Below are positions 13,000 to 25,171 of a DNA stretch of 64,000 nt, piece by piece. Position 1 is the first letter of the stretch. Every line of letters starts with the position of its first letter. The stretch covers positions 7,998,303 through 8,062,302 of the forward strand of contig SSBO01000009.1 of NCBI GenBank assembly GCA_005281725.1, in the 5' to 3' direction. The notes under the pieces were generated by a model. The model did not search any database. It had not been told where the DNA came from and worked only from the letters and a program-made list of their open reading frames with translations. This stretch comes from Wuchereria bancrofti (lineage: Eukaryota > Nematoda > Chromadorea > Rhabditida > Onchocercidae). The position numbers and the translations under genes were made by a program.

Positions 13000-15419
13000 A
13001 TTTCTTCCTTTCAATATTAACAAATATTTGCTCAATCTCTCTACATTTATTACTATTATTCCAACTTTGCTCTATTAATTACTAATTATATTTTGATAAG
13101 TTAATAAGCCAAGCTATCAGTTTGCTAAAGTAATAAAATGGCTAAATAAATCTATTAAACTTCTTTATTCAACAGGAAACAAACAAATAGCAAAATAAAA
13201 AAAGATAAAAGTGATAATATTGTTTCCTTCTTTCCAGAACAATATAAGTTTATTTAAATCTATTTTCAAGTTAATCTTTGAAAGTTAGGACTTCTTTTTG
13301 AGGTTAAATTGTGATCCTGTAATAATAATAATGATAGGTGAAATAAACTATTGCACATTAATTAACAATACGAAAACGAGAGAAATTAAAAAACATACCT
13401 TAGACGAAACTAGAAACCGAAAGAACAATTATTTCCCGGGTTTTCCTTTTACCGTCAACAATATCTATTCACTCCCATACAGTTGCCGCTTTTTTTTTCT
13501 GCTAATCTCATTCATATGCTATTTTCATTTCTCATTGATCCTTTCTGTTCCTTCAAACTTTCAAAGTTTTTTCTTTTTCTTTTCATTCACTAATTTATTT
13601 GTGCCTTTTGAGAGAATTGCGCATTCTGATTGTTTAATTTCCGGTATATTATCGGTTTCCCTTTCCCATAATATTTTTTCGAAATTTGTAACATCAAATT
13701 TTCATTATGATTGATGTTGCTTATTCAGTTTACTCTTTACTCTCAATCGAAGTCTTTGGTAAAACAGCATACTGAATAACTTTATTCACTACGACATTTG
13801 CAACCTATGACTCATTCTAAGTCATTTTAACGCTCAAAAATAGCCCTTAGTAATATCATAATTTATTATACTCAATTCATAAAAGCTTCCTTTGCTTATT
13901 TTTCGCATTATTTCTGTTTTCTTTATGCTTAATTTACAATTGTTAGCTAGAGTTTAGTGATTTTTTTCTTTTTTGCTTAACATCGGTTTGGTTTTCGAAG
14001 GAATATTAGGATTACAAAAGTTCTGATGAGTTCGGCCACCGAAAAAATTCTTCCCGATTGACGGCCCGTAAAAATCTAAGAGAACTTGACCTTTCGAAAT
14101 GACGATTACGTTCCCTTCCCTGTACAATTCTTTTCAGATCAAATAACCGTATTATCTTAATTATTTGGTTATTAATATTATGTATTAATATTATATTAGT
14201 ATTATGTAAAATATTATGTAATAAAAAAAGATTTATCAGAATTCTTAAAATCATTCATTGCTGATCTTTAAAATTTTTTCATATTAGAAAAAAGAAACTA
14301 TTCAGTCAAGTTATGCACTCTCATTTTTATTCGTTTTTATAAAACTACAGCAGCAATGATTTGCTGCTACCAACGTAATCATCTCAACGTCAAAAACACG
14401 CAGATTCAACGTGAAGTCGTCTTGTACTTCCAATTTTTCAGAAAAATGGAACATATTCTATCTTGGTCATGCATTATCTTAGGTCTCTCTCCGATCGTTT
14501 TCTTTTTATCTTGTGGGAGATATATTTAGAAGTGTGATATTTCATTTCTACCATTTTTGCTTACCCTCATCCCGGGAATTTTAGCCGACATCTGATCACG
14601 CGTTACAACCACATATTGAAATATCGGTTGATTTAACAACTTCACAAAACAATACAATAGAAGCAAGTTGCTTTTTTTCCTTATTATCTAATTAGTAATA
14701 GTAATAACATTATCTAATTAGTAATAACAGAAGAAGACGTATCTGTGAAGGCGAAATTGCTAACGTTAGCTCTTCTTATGAAGGAAAAAGGTTAGACAGA
14801 AAAGATTGATATTAAGATGAAAACTGAACAAAGTAAACAAGTGAAAAGTTTAAAATTTTCTGTACCATATAGGAAAAGAAAGAATGTGAACTCACTTACA
14901 AATCGATTGCTTTTTTTTTTTTCTCGAAGAGCCAATTTCTCCGGCTCTTCGAGCTCAATTTTAAGACTACTAATTTTGTTCCTTAATTTCTATGTGTCAA
15001 TTATTTGTATTTACTTATCGATTAATTATTCTACATTTCCATTTTCTTTTAGTTTGACTTTAATCTGAAGACTATTACAATTTCCATTTTAGCCTGGAAC
15101 ATCTTTTGTTAACAATACTGTCCTACAATTACTTTAATAAATAGAAATGACTAGGGATAGGTAATTATTAATGTAACTTTGAGCTCAATTTCTGCAAATT
15201 GTCAACGGAGTTTGTTGCCATAGTTCATTGCATCTGCAGATAATAAAATGTAACTGATATTTAAAAATTTTCTTTTTAATAATCATACATAAAATCATTT
15301 AGAACTTAGGCTTATGTGAAATTATTTGCAACCACTAAGTTAATGCTCAGCTTTGAGCTTTTCTTTGTTTTAAAATGATTTTGGAAAGGTCACTTCATAA
15401 TGATATAATTCTCAGTTGT
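13000..15419. other. Gene-poor AT-rich stretch
   Basis: I see no supportable gene. The longest ORF (13298-13714, plus) is T-rich, with Phe/Ser/Ile runs typical of random AT-rich DNA. A 57-codon ATG ORF near 14357-14530 (plus) has a hydrophobic second half but no splice or homology support. A short higher-GC patch lies at about 14020-14130. Confidence 0.45.
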
Positions 15420-16260
15420 TTAATTAAGCTTTAGTCTAAACCCAAGCTTAAGGTTTAAGGTCTAAGCTTAAGTTTAACTCGGACTTCTATGGTATTGATG
15501 TATTAATATGAAGTTCTTGTGAGAAAATCGGAGAAAAAACATAATATGTTAAGGCAATAAAGGTTTTTGTTAAATCCAACCTTTTCACGACATTCGCACT
15601 GGATGACAACATCACTAGTAGCATCATCGATTTATCACCAAATCACTAACAGTATAAATGATCTAGTGCGATCCCGAAATTACTAGTAATATAACTGTTC
15701 TACCTAGCACGACCACAACATTACTAGTCATATAATTAACTAGGTCCAAGCCTAAGCCTAATTGGGTTGATGTATTGGTATAAACTCTCATCCACATGAA
15801 CACCCATAGACTTAATCATAGGACATAGATTTAGGCCCAAGCTTGAACTCTCATCGACATGAATTCTCATCGGATAACAATATCATTAGGCCTAGATTTG
15901 TTGCTAGTAATGTTATGACAGTACTTAACAGATCAATAATGTTACTATAGCAATGCTATGATCGCCATCCTACCAATAGATCAATGGTATCGTGTCGATG
16001 GATCTTTACATCATGAACTGATGAGAGTTCAGATTGTGCCTAGACCTAAACTTAAGTTTGGATTAAGCTAAAGCTTAAGCTTGGACCTAAGCCCAGACTG
16101 ATCATATTACTAGTGATGTTGTGATCGCATTAGATATAATACGTCATTGTACCACATGATCAATTATGTTGTTTATTATATAAGTTAATAGGCTAGGCTA
16201 GCAGGCGTTATGGGTTGTTACTAGATCAATTAATTCTGTTTCAGTAGTTATTTCACTATC
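15420..16260. repeat. Degenerate repeats in inverted arrangement (AAGCTTAAG and ACTAGTAAT motifs)
   Basis: Two motif families alternate here. One is AAGCTTAAG/CCTAAGC-like with an ACTCTCATC-CATGAA segment; it appears forward near 15830-15880 and as its reverse complement near 16010-16090. The other is a unit of about 40 bp around TTACTAGTAAT, GATC and TTAGA; it reads on the minus strand at about 15590-15750 and on the plus strand at 15890-16160. The arrangement is roughly palindromic around 15.9 kb. Copies are too diverged to set exact ends by eye. Confidence 0.6.
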
Positions 16261-16769
16261 AGTTCTTATCAAAATTTATGCTAACCAACTTATATGATAA
16301 CTTTTTAGTATTATCTAATACTAACAACACTACCAATATTGTTTATTTTTGCTTATTTGTTGTACGCAGACCTATTTTAACTAATTTTTACTCAATGATA
16401 AGTCAAAATTGAATCAAATATTGATGGACGATTTCCATAGTGCTTAGAAATTGTAACTAATAACAAAGTAGTTATCATAAGCTATATGTATTTCTAATTA
16501 AATGCTTTTTTCTTTTTTTTGTTTATATTTTGTCTGAAAATTGTCTCGTTTCCATTACAACAAAAAAAGAAAAACAAAAGTTTTAGAACCAGGAAAAATT
16601 ACACTTATTTGAATTCATCGCAAACATTATATGGTAAATAGTAAATGATATCTGAGATCTTAATGTTTTTTTTTTATAAGCGGATTGAAGAAATTTGAAA
16701 ATGGTTAAACAAATATTGTAGGTGACGACAACATTTGCAATCGTTTCATGGTTCTTTTCATTGAGGACA

Positions 16770-17150
16770 GTAAATAGAGTAAATGTAAGATGGATGACTG
16801 CATTAGATAGATTAATTATATTGTTAGTAATATTCAATAGGTCACAGTAGATAAATCAATTAAATCACTAGAAATATTAGATACGTCAGTTACGTTACTA
16901 ATAATATTCTGATCTATTGATCGTGTTGGATAAATCAATCAATATTATGATTGTATTAGATAGATTAACTATATAATATCATGGTCTACTAGATAGATCA
17001 ATCAAATCACCAGAAATATCATTATTGTAGTAGATAAATCAATTATATTGTAATACTGTGATTGTATTAGATGCATCAATTACTTTACTAATGTATTAGA
17101 TAACTACTGGATAGAACAGTTACTCTCTAATAATACCGCTAATCGTGAAA
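16770..17150 (+). repeat. Degenerate minisatellite, unit about 40 bp
   Basis: Eight or so diverged tandem units share the pattern TGATTGTATTAGATAGATCAAT followed by TATATTACTAGAAATATT-like sequence. The same unit occurs in 15590-16160, partly in the other orientation, so the two arrays form one family about 1.7 kb across. No coding potential is seen. Confidence 0.6.
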
Positions 17151-17483
17151 TTATTAAATCAGAAATGTGGAACATCTTTTTTTTAATTAGTTTGGAAATT
17201 TGTTTTCTTTTTCTTAAAAAAAATGTGTAAGATTACAAATACTTAAAATTTAGAAAATCCTTTGAGATAATGATGGAAATTTTGGAGTTTTTTTTCCTGC
17301 TTTTTCTACTGTGAATGCTTTCTAATTCATTTAAATTTTTTACTTTATCATCATTTTCACATTTATATTTACAATTGGCACGAATTAATTGCAACAAAAA
17401 ATTCTTATTATGCTATTATAACAATTTGCGAATGCAAAAACAAATAATTTTTTTTTTAAATTTCAGATAAGCAAAAGGTCGAT

Positions 17484-17876
17484 ATGAATGAAAAAAGAAA
17501 AGTAAAATGAGCTTAAATTTTTTGTTGTTATAAACACTTTTCACACTTATTTGTACTATCAAATAAACCAATTTTGATTTTTATTATTTTAAAATATATG
17601 TTAAGCATTTTTTCTTTTACTTTTTTTCTGCTTCACATAGATCAATGTTCTTTTGTCTGAGAAGCAACATTCTGCGCCATCGACGATCAATGATAACAAG
17701 TGGAGATTATTAAATGATAGTCTAGAAATGCGAAAGATGATTAAAGTAAAGATTTTTTAACATTTTAATCTAATACAATTGCAATAAGTAATTATTTATT
17801 GATAATGTAATTGTGATTCTTGTAGGCTACAGTTATGAATGTTATAATTATGATAGTTTTGGAAAGAATGATATAA
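17484..17876 (+). CDS. Putative small three-exon gene, unknown function (57 aa)
   Basis: Exon-like pieces join cleanly: 17484-17501 (ATG start), 17641-17745 and 17826-17876 (stop TAA). The ATG lies 17 nt behind a strong TTTCAG acceptor (ending 17466) with no obvious upstream exon, the usual look of a trans-spliced nematode start. The introns begin GTAAAA and GTAAAG and end CACATAG and TTGTAG, and all junctions are phase 0. The middle exon (35 codons) has a non-repetitive, protein-like composition, including KWRLLND and EMRKMIK; the last exon is a short hydrophobic tail. I do not recognise it. It could also be the start of a longer gene, a decayed pseudogene, or chance. Read-through to the ORF at 17970 fails in the simple model. 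Confidence 0.35.
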
Positions 17877-17969
17877 TTTCATTATAACTTTATATACAAC
17901 AAATTTAAGGAATGAAAAATAAGTAAGTTAGAAAAAGAATTAAATAAGCAAACTGAAGTGAAATGAACT

Positions 17970-18131
17970 ATGACAAAAATTGAAATGCATTTAGGATTAT
18001 CGGACGGTGAACATGCGACTATTATATATCAAAGCGGTGATTTATTCAATTCATTCGCTAATATTGGCCTAATTATAGCATCTGATAAAAAATTTAATAT
18101 ATGTGCTGTATTTTTGGAAGTGTTAAAGTAA
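17970..18131 (+). other. Short protein-like ORF (53 codons), possible exon or pseudogene fragment
   Basis: An ATG-to-TAA ORF beginning MTKIEMHLGLSDGEHA and ending FLEVLK. It has mixed, non-AT-biased residues, unlike neighbouring random ORFs. An internal ATTTAG acceptor (about 18000) and a terminal AA|GTAAAT donor would make it a phase-1 exon starting within LSDGEH. The SDG and LEVLK ends are loosely reminiscent of the RPA70 N-terminal OB fold, which is weak evidence. No compatible upstream exon was found; a further short open stretch with similar composition sits at about 18585-18671. Confidence 0.15.
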
Positions 18132-19895
18132 ATAGTACTGAAATGCAATTGGTTAGTTATGCAAATAACAAAAATCATTTTAAGTCTTTCTTGTAAATCT
18201 ACTTTTTCAGTTAATTTTGCTGTTACATTTTGCGCTTTTTTCTCTAATCCAGTAGCTTAGTGTGAGCTTGAATAGTACTTGTGAAAAAAAAAGAAACAGA
18301 TACTAATCACTTGAAATTAAGTTTATTAATGAAATTTTGGCTATTTTTTAAAATGAATAAAAACATAAGACAGTAGAAGAGATCTATCCTGGCTCGTGCA
18401 ATACATAAACTATTTGTTAACATGTGTTATTCCATTTAAAATTCATCTATTTTTTAACTTAAAAATTTCAATTAAAAGAATTATTGCACTAATCAAAGAT
18501 TTATATGCATACAAAAGTTGTTAATAGATAACTTAAAACTGGAAGTGAAGAAATGATAGTTTGAAATTGGAAAAGGAGAGAGTAATGATGATTACTGCGG
18601 ATAGTTTCATATATTATGATATTGTGAAGCGAAACAGATCTAAACTTTCAGAATTTAATACATCGTAAAAGACTCATTTGTCTGTCTTTTGTCAGTTGAA
18701 AGTATTGAGCAGAAAGAATCAACGATTAATTTCATTTTACAGACACTTCATTGAATAGGTATTCTATAATTTTATAGGTATTTCAGTATTCCATTTTATA
18801 GGTGTTTCATTTTCTCAATGCATTTGAAGTCTGTTTTGTGTAGACTTTATTTATTTTTTAATTACTCAATGTAAAATAGAAAAAATGTTTAAAATTTAGA
18901 TCAAGAAATTGACTGGCCATAAAATATCTTATTGATTGGCCATTCGTTGATGACTGATAAAAATTATCAGTAATAAATCGGTCGCTACATAATATTTTAC
19001 TATTGATCTGCACGGTTGATTTTACATCGTTATAAATCTCGAGTATTCGTATTTCTATTGATTGCTATTGTCTGTTTCGGTTATCATTTTAATATGCTCT
19101 TTGTTTGCTTAAATTACAACCAGGTGTTGCAAAAAAAAGAATAAAAATAAATAAAAGTAAAAGTCAAGTCAAAAAATAATAATTGTATAAGAAAAATTGT
19201 ATAAAAATAAATTATAGTGAAATTAGAGTGATATATGGAGTATTGGAATATTATTATGAAGAATTAATGAAACATAAAGCAATATAACTAATTTGGCTTT
19301 TCTTATTACAATTAGCTTAAAAAACATTTCATATTCATTCCTATTCTTTGCTAATAACACCGTGCGCTTCTATTTTAACTGTTGCTAGTTTGTTTAAGAT
19401 GAATAATTCATTCCAAATATTTTTATTTACAAAAAAAGAAACATTCTTGCATAAATATATTTATCATTCCTATAGGCATGCAAAGAAAAAAGGTGTGAAA
19501 ATAGCGTTTGCATAAGAAAAAAAGGATTGTTTCTTTTTCGCTTCACTAAACGATGTAACAAATGTCTTTTGCGCCAAACAAGGAAATACCTTCTTAATAT
19601 CTATAGTTTTCTTTTTTTTTAAACAAATTATTTTATAATTTTCATAAAAAGATTTATTTCTTTAACAAATTATTTCAATCTTTCCCATAAAATTCTCATT
19701 CACTCCTTTACTATAGCTACAAATAAACAAACATCCTATGTGACAAAGACCAAAGGTCATCGGTCATTCCTTTATTTACGATCGATCGTTATTTGCTATT
19801 GACCGATTTTAGTTTTGGATAGATCTCATTAACACCCTTGTTTGAATTTTTAGTTTTTTTTTTTCAAAAATTCTTAACGTACGCGGGGGAATACT
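18132..19895. other. Intergenic region upstream of the SLC46-type gene
   Basis: AT-rich sequence. Apart from the short open stretch near 18585-18671, I see no exon-like structure, RNA gene or strong repeat. A small GC-rich patch (ACGTACGCGGGGG) lies at about 19877-19889, just before the transporter ATG at 19896, and could belong to its promoter or 5' UTR. Confidence 0.4.
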
Positions 19896-22800
19896 ATGCG
19901 GGAAATGGAAACAGGAATTACTGAGCCCGAAGTGTACGGTGCTAAATTTTTATTTCTAAAAACTATTCGGCTTAATGTACCATTATGCCTTTACTCTATC
20001 ACATGTTTTATGTTTCATCCAATTTTTCAATCACTTATCTATCAAAAGGTTAGCTTTTTTATTCCTTTCTTGCTTGATTTTATCATCTAGAAGATAGAAA
20101 GAAAACTGAATTATTTTGGTGATATTTGTTGAATAATAAATATCAAGTGTTTATCAAATAAAATATGAGCGTTAATTTAGTAACAGTTTATCCAGTGTGA
20201 TCAATTTCAATGAAATATATTTGGTTCTTTTCATGCATTTCAAAATTACAAGAAAAATAAACAAATATAATTTATTGAAATTGACCACACTGGATAAATT
20301 ATTACTAAATTCGTTCTTAAAGGTGAAGACAATTCTTGAAGGTTATATTGTCATGAAGGATGTATTTGAGGATAAATAAATCTGAGATATTTTTGATCAC
20401 ACTAAATCCCAAGATCGTATCATGATTTCACGTGACAAACGTGATAACGAGTGCCTAGATAGGACGGAATGGTTTATTAATATTAAGTTTTAATTATTAT
20501 CACTTACCATTTCCAGACAGTCTTCTAATATATCACACTCTGTTTTACTGATCGGTTTTCTCTCAGTCATATGCATTATAAATGAACAATAATTTTTATC
20601 CAATTTATGGTAACTAGTTCGTTAGATAGAAGAAGGTAAAGCCTATTAAATAAAATTTCAATTTCAGATCATTTCTTTCTATATTATTACACTTTCATTG
20701 CATCATTTTCAGGTGTGTTTGCAGTATGATGATCGAATAGGTAATGATGTGAACTGTTCACAGCCTGAGATTTCATCTAATTCAGAACTGCAAGCAATAG
20801 CGAATTGGATAGTTTTGTTAAGGTCCATTTTTTTCTTCCTTTTTACTCCTTTTCATAGAAATATATATGATTTTATTGTTTGTTTTATTGGACAAAGTAT
20901 TATTAAGTCAATAAAGTTAAGTTATTATACATTTAAATTTATATATTTAAAAGAAAAAACAAAATATTTGTAGGCTGTTTTGACATATGAGTTGAATGCT
21001 TTTAGGATTATAAGCTACTGAATATTTTCTTTTTGTTATTTAGGAAAGTTTGCGATAATTTAAAGAAAAAAAAGATTTATTTAGCAGTATTGCAATTTGT
21101 TCACTTGGATTTTTTGCATCTGCACTAATTGGACGACTAGGTGATACAAAATCTCGAAAAGCAGCTTTATTAATACCATTTACTGGACTTATACTTGAAG
21201 GTATCTCATTGGTGGTGCAATCGTATTATATGGAGGTGAGTGATGTGAAATAATCTTCGATACTTAAATAGTTTTGTAATACTGCTAAGTTGATTTAAGT
21301 CAATGGTTATTAATCAATTATAACTATTAAATTTTTCTGGTAGTTTAATCTATCAATTTTTATTTCAGTTTTCAGTGTATTGGTTAGTTGGAAGTGAGGC
21401 GCTTTTTGCAGCTTTTGGTGGCTATATGTCCATTTTTTCGTCATTTTTTGCTTATGCTACCGATTCTGTAAGCAAATATCCGCCTAAATGTCGATCATTA
21501 ATTATTGCAGTTTTAGAAGGTGTTATTGGATTTGGAGGTGAGAAAATTCTACCTTTTTGAAATTTCAACTTCAATTTTAATCTAAAAATTTTGCAGGCAC
21601 AATTGGTTACTTATGCTCATTTTTGTTGAAACTTTGGGGATTTAACGGTTTGTTCAAAGCATTTCTTGTAATATATATCACTTGTTTCGTGACTGTATTT
21701 TTCCTTCCATCGATAAATAACAATCAGAGAGAAATAGAATACAAAAAGGATATGTTTGGATTCGATCTAATCGTAAGTTGTTTTTCATTTTTGCTAGAAT
21801 CGTTCTATTCCTAAATGTCGTTTACCAATTATTGCATTTAAAGGTGAAAAATATTCTGTAATAGAAATAATTGTTTTCATGATTACTGCTGCTTCTGCTG
21901 CTACTGTGTATATGTTCCTATCGATTATTTCATTTGTAAACTTAAGAAACGATATTCCACTTCTTTATTCTATTCAATTTCTACTTTTAATCCTACTGGA
22001 ATTAAGATAGCAAAAAGAGAAGTAGGTGTAAACGTGTTGAAAGATATTGTAACTCGAACAGTCCAAATCTAGCTGTTTGTTCCTTTTAAATTTAAATGGT
22101 AACTTCATACAAGGCAGACACTGAATTTGTACAACAAGAAAAAGTTTCAGTTGTTTTATAATTTTTTGAATAGTAATTTTAACAATATTTATAAAACATT
22201 CGATTTTATTAATAGATTGTAGATAGTTGAATAAGAAAAGGCTTCAAGTCATTTCGAATAAAATCGTAGTGGAAATATGAATGATTCAGGAGCAATCTAT
22301 CGCAGTTAATCAAAATTGAACAAATTTTTTGATAATGATATCCATTCAGGACTTTTCCAATTTAATTTCCAAAGATAACAATATGCATTTCAGATCTTAG
22401 ATAGTTTTATTTGAAAACATAATGTTGTAAGGTATGATAGATATGAAATGATTGAAGGAATGATTTCACCATTTTATGCTCGATGAAAGAATGAATTCAT
22501 TCATACTCGTTCATTAGATAATCATTCACATGATAGAAGCAGTCTTTATGAATGCAAAATTACTTGATATTAAGATTGGTAATTGTTTTTGAATAGAATG
22601 ATTTGATGATGAACTAGAAATGATGACAGTTAGCATTATTTTGCTGAGCATTTTTGTTTTCATTAGCTGAAGGAACTTAAAATAATTTCTAAAAAGGCGT
22701 ATTCGATACATATTCAATAGTAGCTATAATGATATTATCGATAATTTATTTATCAATGTTTCACAATGAAATGCATAGTTTGACCGAAAATTTAAGGTTT

Positions 22801-25171
22801 TTTTATTGCAAGTTATTAGATAAGCTAACGTTTATATATACAAGAAAGGATTCAGAAGACCTGCATATCAAAGACTTATCAGGAAATTGATCGCAAAGAG
22901 TTGATCTGATAATCAGTTTGATGGTTTTCGTTGTGGACTGAAATTTTAACATCTGTTAAACTTATGAGAATAAATTGAATTAATAAGCTTATGATTCATT
23001 TGAAGGGAGCAAGAGTGATAAATTTATCAATTTGGTGAGGTATAAAGTTACAAAATCACTTGTTCATAAGAATATCAATTTAACTGAATGATTATTAATA
23101 GAGTAGTTTTATTAATTTATTGAATTTGTACAGCTAAAGGTACTATTTTATTATACACTGCTTTCTTTGTATGGCCGTTAAGATTTGTGAAAAGATGTAA
23201 AATTAGAAGAAGGTGAAACAATAATCATCTTTTAAATATATTTGCAGAAATTTTTATGGCGACGAAAAAGAATTGGCACCTTCCTAGCTTTGATCATTGC
23301 CTTCACTATTTCTTTTTTCACATTTATAGGTCGGTAGTAATCAAAGTTTTTTTTTTCAAATAAGATTTATTTTAATAATTTTGGTTAATAATTAATTCAT
23401 TTCCCTAGAAATTTAATTCCATCTATTGAGGAAAGATTTTCGTTCTTTTTTTTTCGCTTTTTTCATCCACAATACTCTTAGTGTTATATTCATAGGATCA
23501 ATAACATATAGGTGATTAATTCTTTTGGTTTATATAACATTGCTCGTTGCATTCATTTTCATAGTATCATTCGTGACGAAAAATAAGGGTGGAAATAATA
23601 ACTATGTAAATTTTTTTTCATCATCTAATTCTTTTACGTAATCTTTGATGTTTTTAGGCTCAGTTCACATTTCATTCTATTATCTAAAATTTCGATTTAA
23701 CTGGGATGCTGGATTGTATGGTTTCCTTAAAGGACCAACACAAGGACTTGCAATGTTAAATGTAATTAGCTTTATGTAGATTACTTTAATATGGTAATTT
23801 ATAAAATAGCAGTTTTTCGCCTATTCAGTAAAGTTTTTTTTTCTTTTATTACTTTTCACCATTACTTTTCATATATTTAATAATTTTATAGGTACTATTT
23901 GTTTATCCATTATTACGAACACATAATTTCACCGATCGAACGCTTTCTCTTATTGGAGTGATTTCAAGAGCATTGGGTAGATTATGGCTTGGTATTACAT
24001 GGAGTACACCATCTACATTTTTATGTTAGATATTTCTTTTTTTTCTCTTTTGTTCTAATACTTGCAGCACATTTATACCACTACCATATGCAGGTTAATT
24101 AATTTGCACCTTAGTCATTCATCTAAATAAATAAATATAATACATGTACATGATCAATTTGATAAATCATTGATAATTCCTCATTTCATTTATTCATCCT
24201 TTTGATGAAAGAATGACGGTATGATTCTAGAATGACCATTTTTCATTAAAGGAAATTAAAATTTTGGAACTTGATAAAAACTAATCCGCACTTTTTCCAG
24301 TGATACTTTTCGATTCATTTACACGTTTTGCTGCTTCTGGTATGAGAGCAATGTCGGCTAACATCGTACCAGTTAACAACCACGGTATGCACTGTCTTTC
24401 TAATGTTGATAGTATTTTTTACAGATGCATCAATAGTAAGGACTTCATAGTATCAAGAAATTCGGTCAAAATGGTTTATTTTCCCGTGTGCAGGTATCAT
24501 ACATATATTTGAACGAAATTCTAGTGCGCTATAAACAAAAATTGAAATAAGCCAGATTTCACTGAATTTTTATAAGCGATCTCGACAGTCATTTTACAAA
24601 TGTAAAGTTTGGGATGCTCATTTCGTAAAACACCATCCCATATATTAATTACCAAACAGGAAGAGCGCAAATAAAGATTATATATTCAACACTTCTATCA
24701 TGAAACTTAAAATTCTTCGTTAGTTTGCAAATCATTAATTAAATTTCGGATTTAGGCTCTATGTTTACGTTATTTGCGGTAACAGAAGCATTCAGCAACT
24801 TAATGGCTGCCATTGTATTTCATACACTTTTTCCATTGTCGCTCGATTTCCTACCCCAATTGTCATTTTACATTCTTGCTGTTGTAATGTTAATTCCAAC
24901 AGCTATACTTTAGTACGTTCATTTTGAATACTTTATCTAGACAGCATCCTAATTTCATGCACTTTTTTTGTAAAATATCAAACAGGAATCAGTGAATGGT
25001 GGGAAAAGAATATTTCGAATGAAATTCAGTTTTTTCTTAGGAAGTTTGAGAAATAAAACTCTCATCCAACTTCTTATTTATCGGAGTGTTTTTAACTTAA
25101 CACTGTCAGATTCCTCTAATAATTTAATTTTCAGTTTATTACCAGAACAACTGGCAAATATCACAGAATAA
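19896..25171 (+). CDS. Major facilitator of the SLC46 type (folate/haem-carrier-like)
   Basis: A plasma- or endosomal-membrane transporter; the family includes PCFT/SLC46A1 (proton-coupled folate) and SLC46A3. The substrate here is unknown. Eleven exons: 19896-20048, 20713-20822, 21085-21235, 21369-21537, 21597-21772, 23248-23329, 23658-23761, 23892-24024, 24301-24384, 24756-24912, 25135-25171. Phases close to 451 aa. Features: first helix ~28-48; an extracellular loop with Cys53 and Cys66 plus an NCS glycosylation site at 65-67, placed as in PCFT; MFS motif A as GRLGDTKSRK at 104-113 (Asp108, Arg112); a short basic central loop (KFLWRRKR); hydrophobic segments throughout; and a short C-tail. 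Odd: exon 2 has an atypical GTCCAT donor, exon 3 has a tandem NAGNAG acceptor (21084/21087), and the last exon overlaps an in-frame TAG if its intron is retained. Confidence 0.9.
20170..20315. mobile_element. 138-bp foldback (MITE-like) element with 4-bp direct repeats, in intron 1
   Basis: Two 50-bp arms, 20174-20223 and 20262-20311, are inverted repeats matching at about 45 of 50 positions around a 38-bp spacer. CGTT sits immediately outside each end (20170-20173 and 20312-20315), as expected of a target-site duplication. It lies in the first intron of the SLC46-type gene and has no coding capacity. The structure is read directly; the assignment as a non-autonomous DNA element is inference. 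Confidence 0.7.
21773..23247 (+). other. Longest intron of the SLC46-type gene
   Basis: This 1.5 kb intron separates the exon ending FGFDLI from the one starting KFLWRR. The encoded central loop is short for the family, so a skipped or unrecognised exon is possible, but no phase-compatible exon was found. The rest is AT-rich with no repeat of note. Confidence 0.4.

Noticed and set aside
13298..13714. 138-codon plus-strand ORF
   Set aside because: Phe/Ser/Ile runs from T-rich DNA, no splice sites, no motif.
14021..14050. Hammerhead-ribozyme-like core (CTGATGAG ... CGAAA)
   Set aside because: The spacing looks right at first, but the intervening bases do not form a proper stem II next to the core and no matching stem I or III arms were found.
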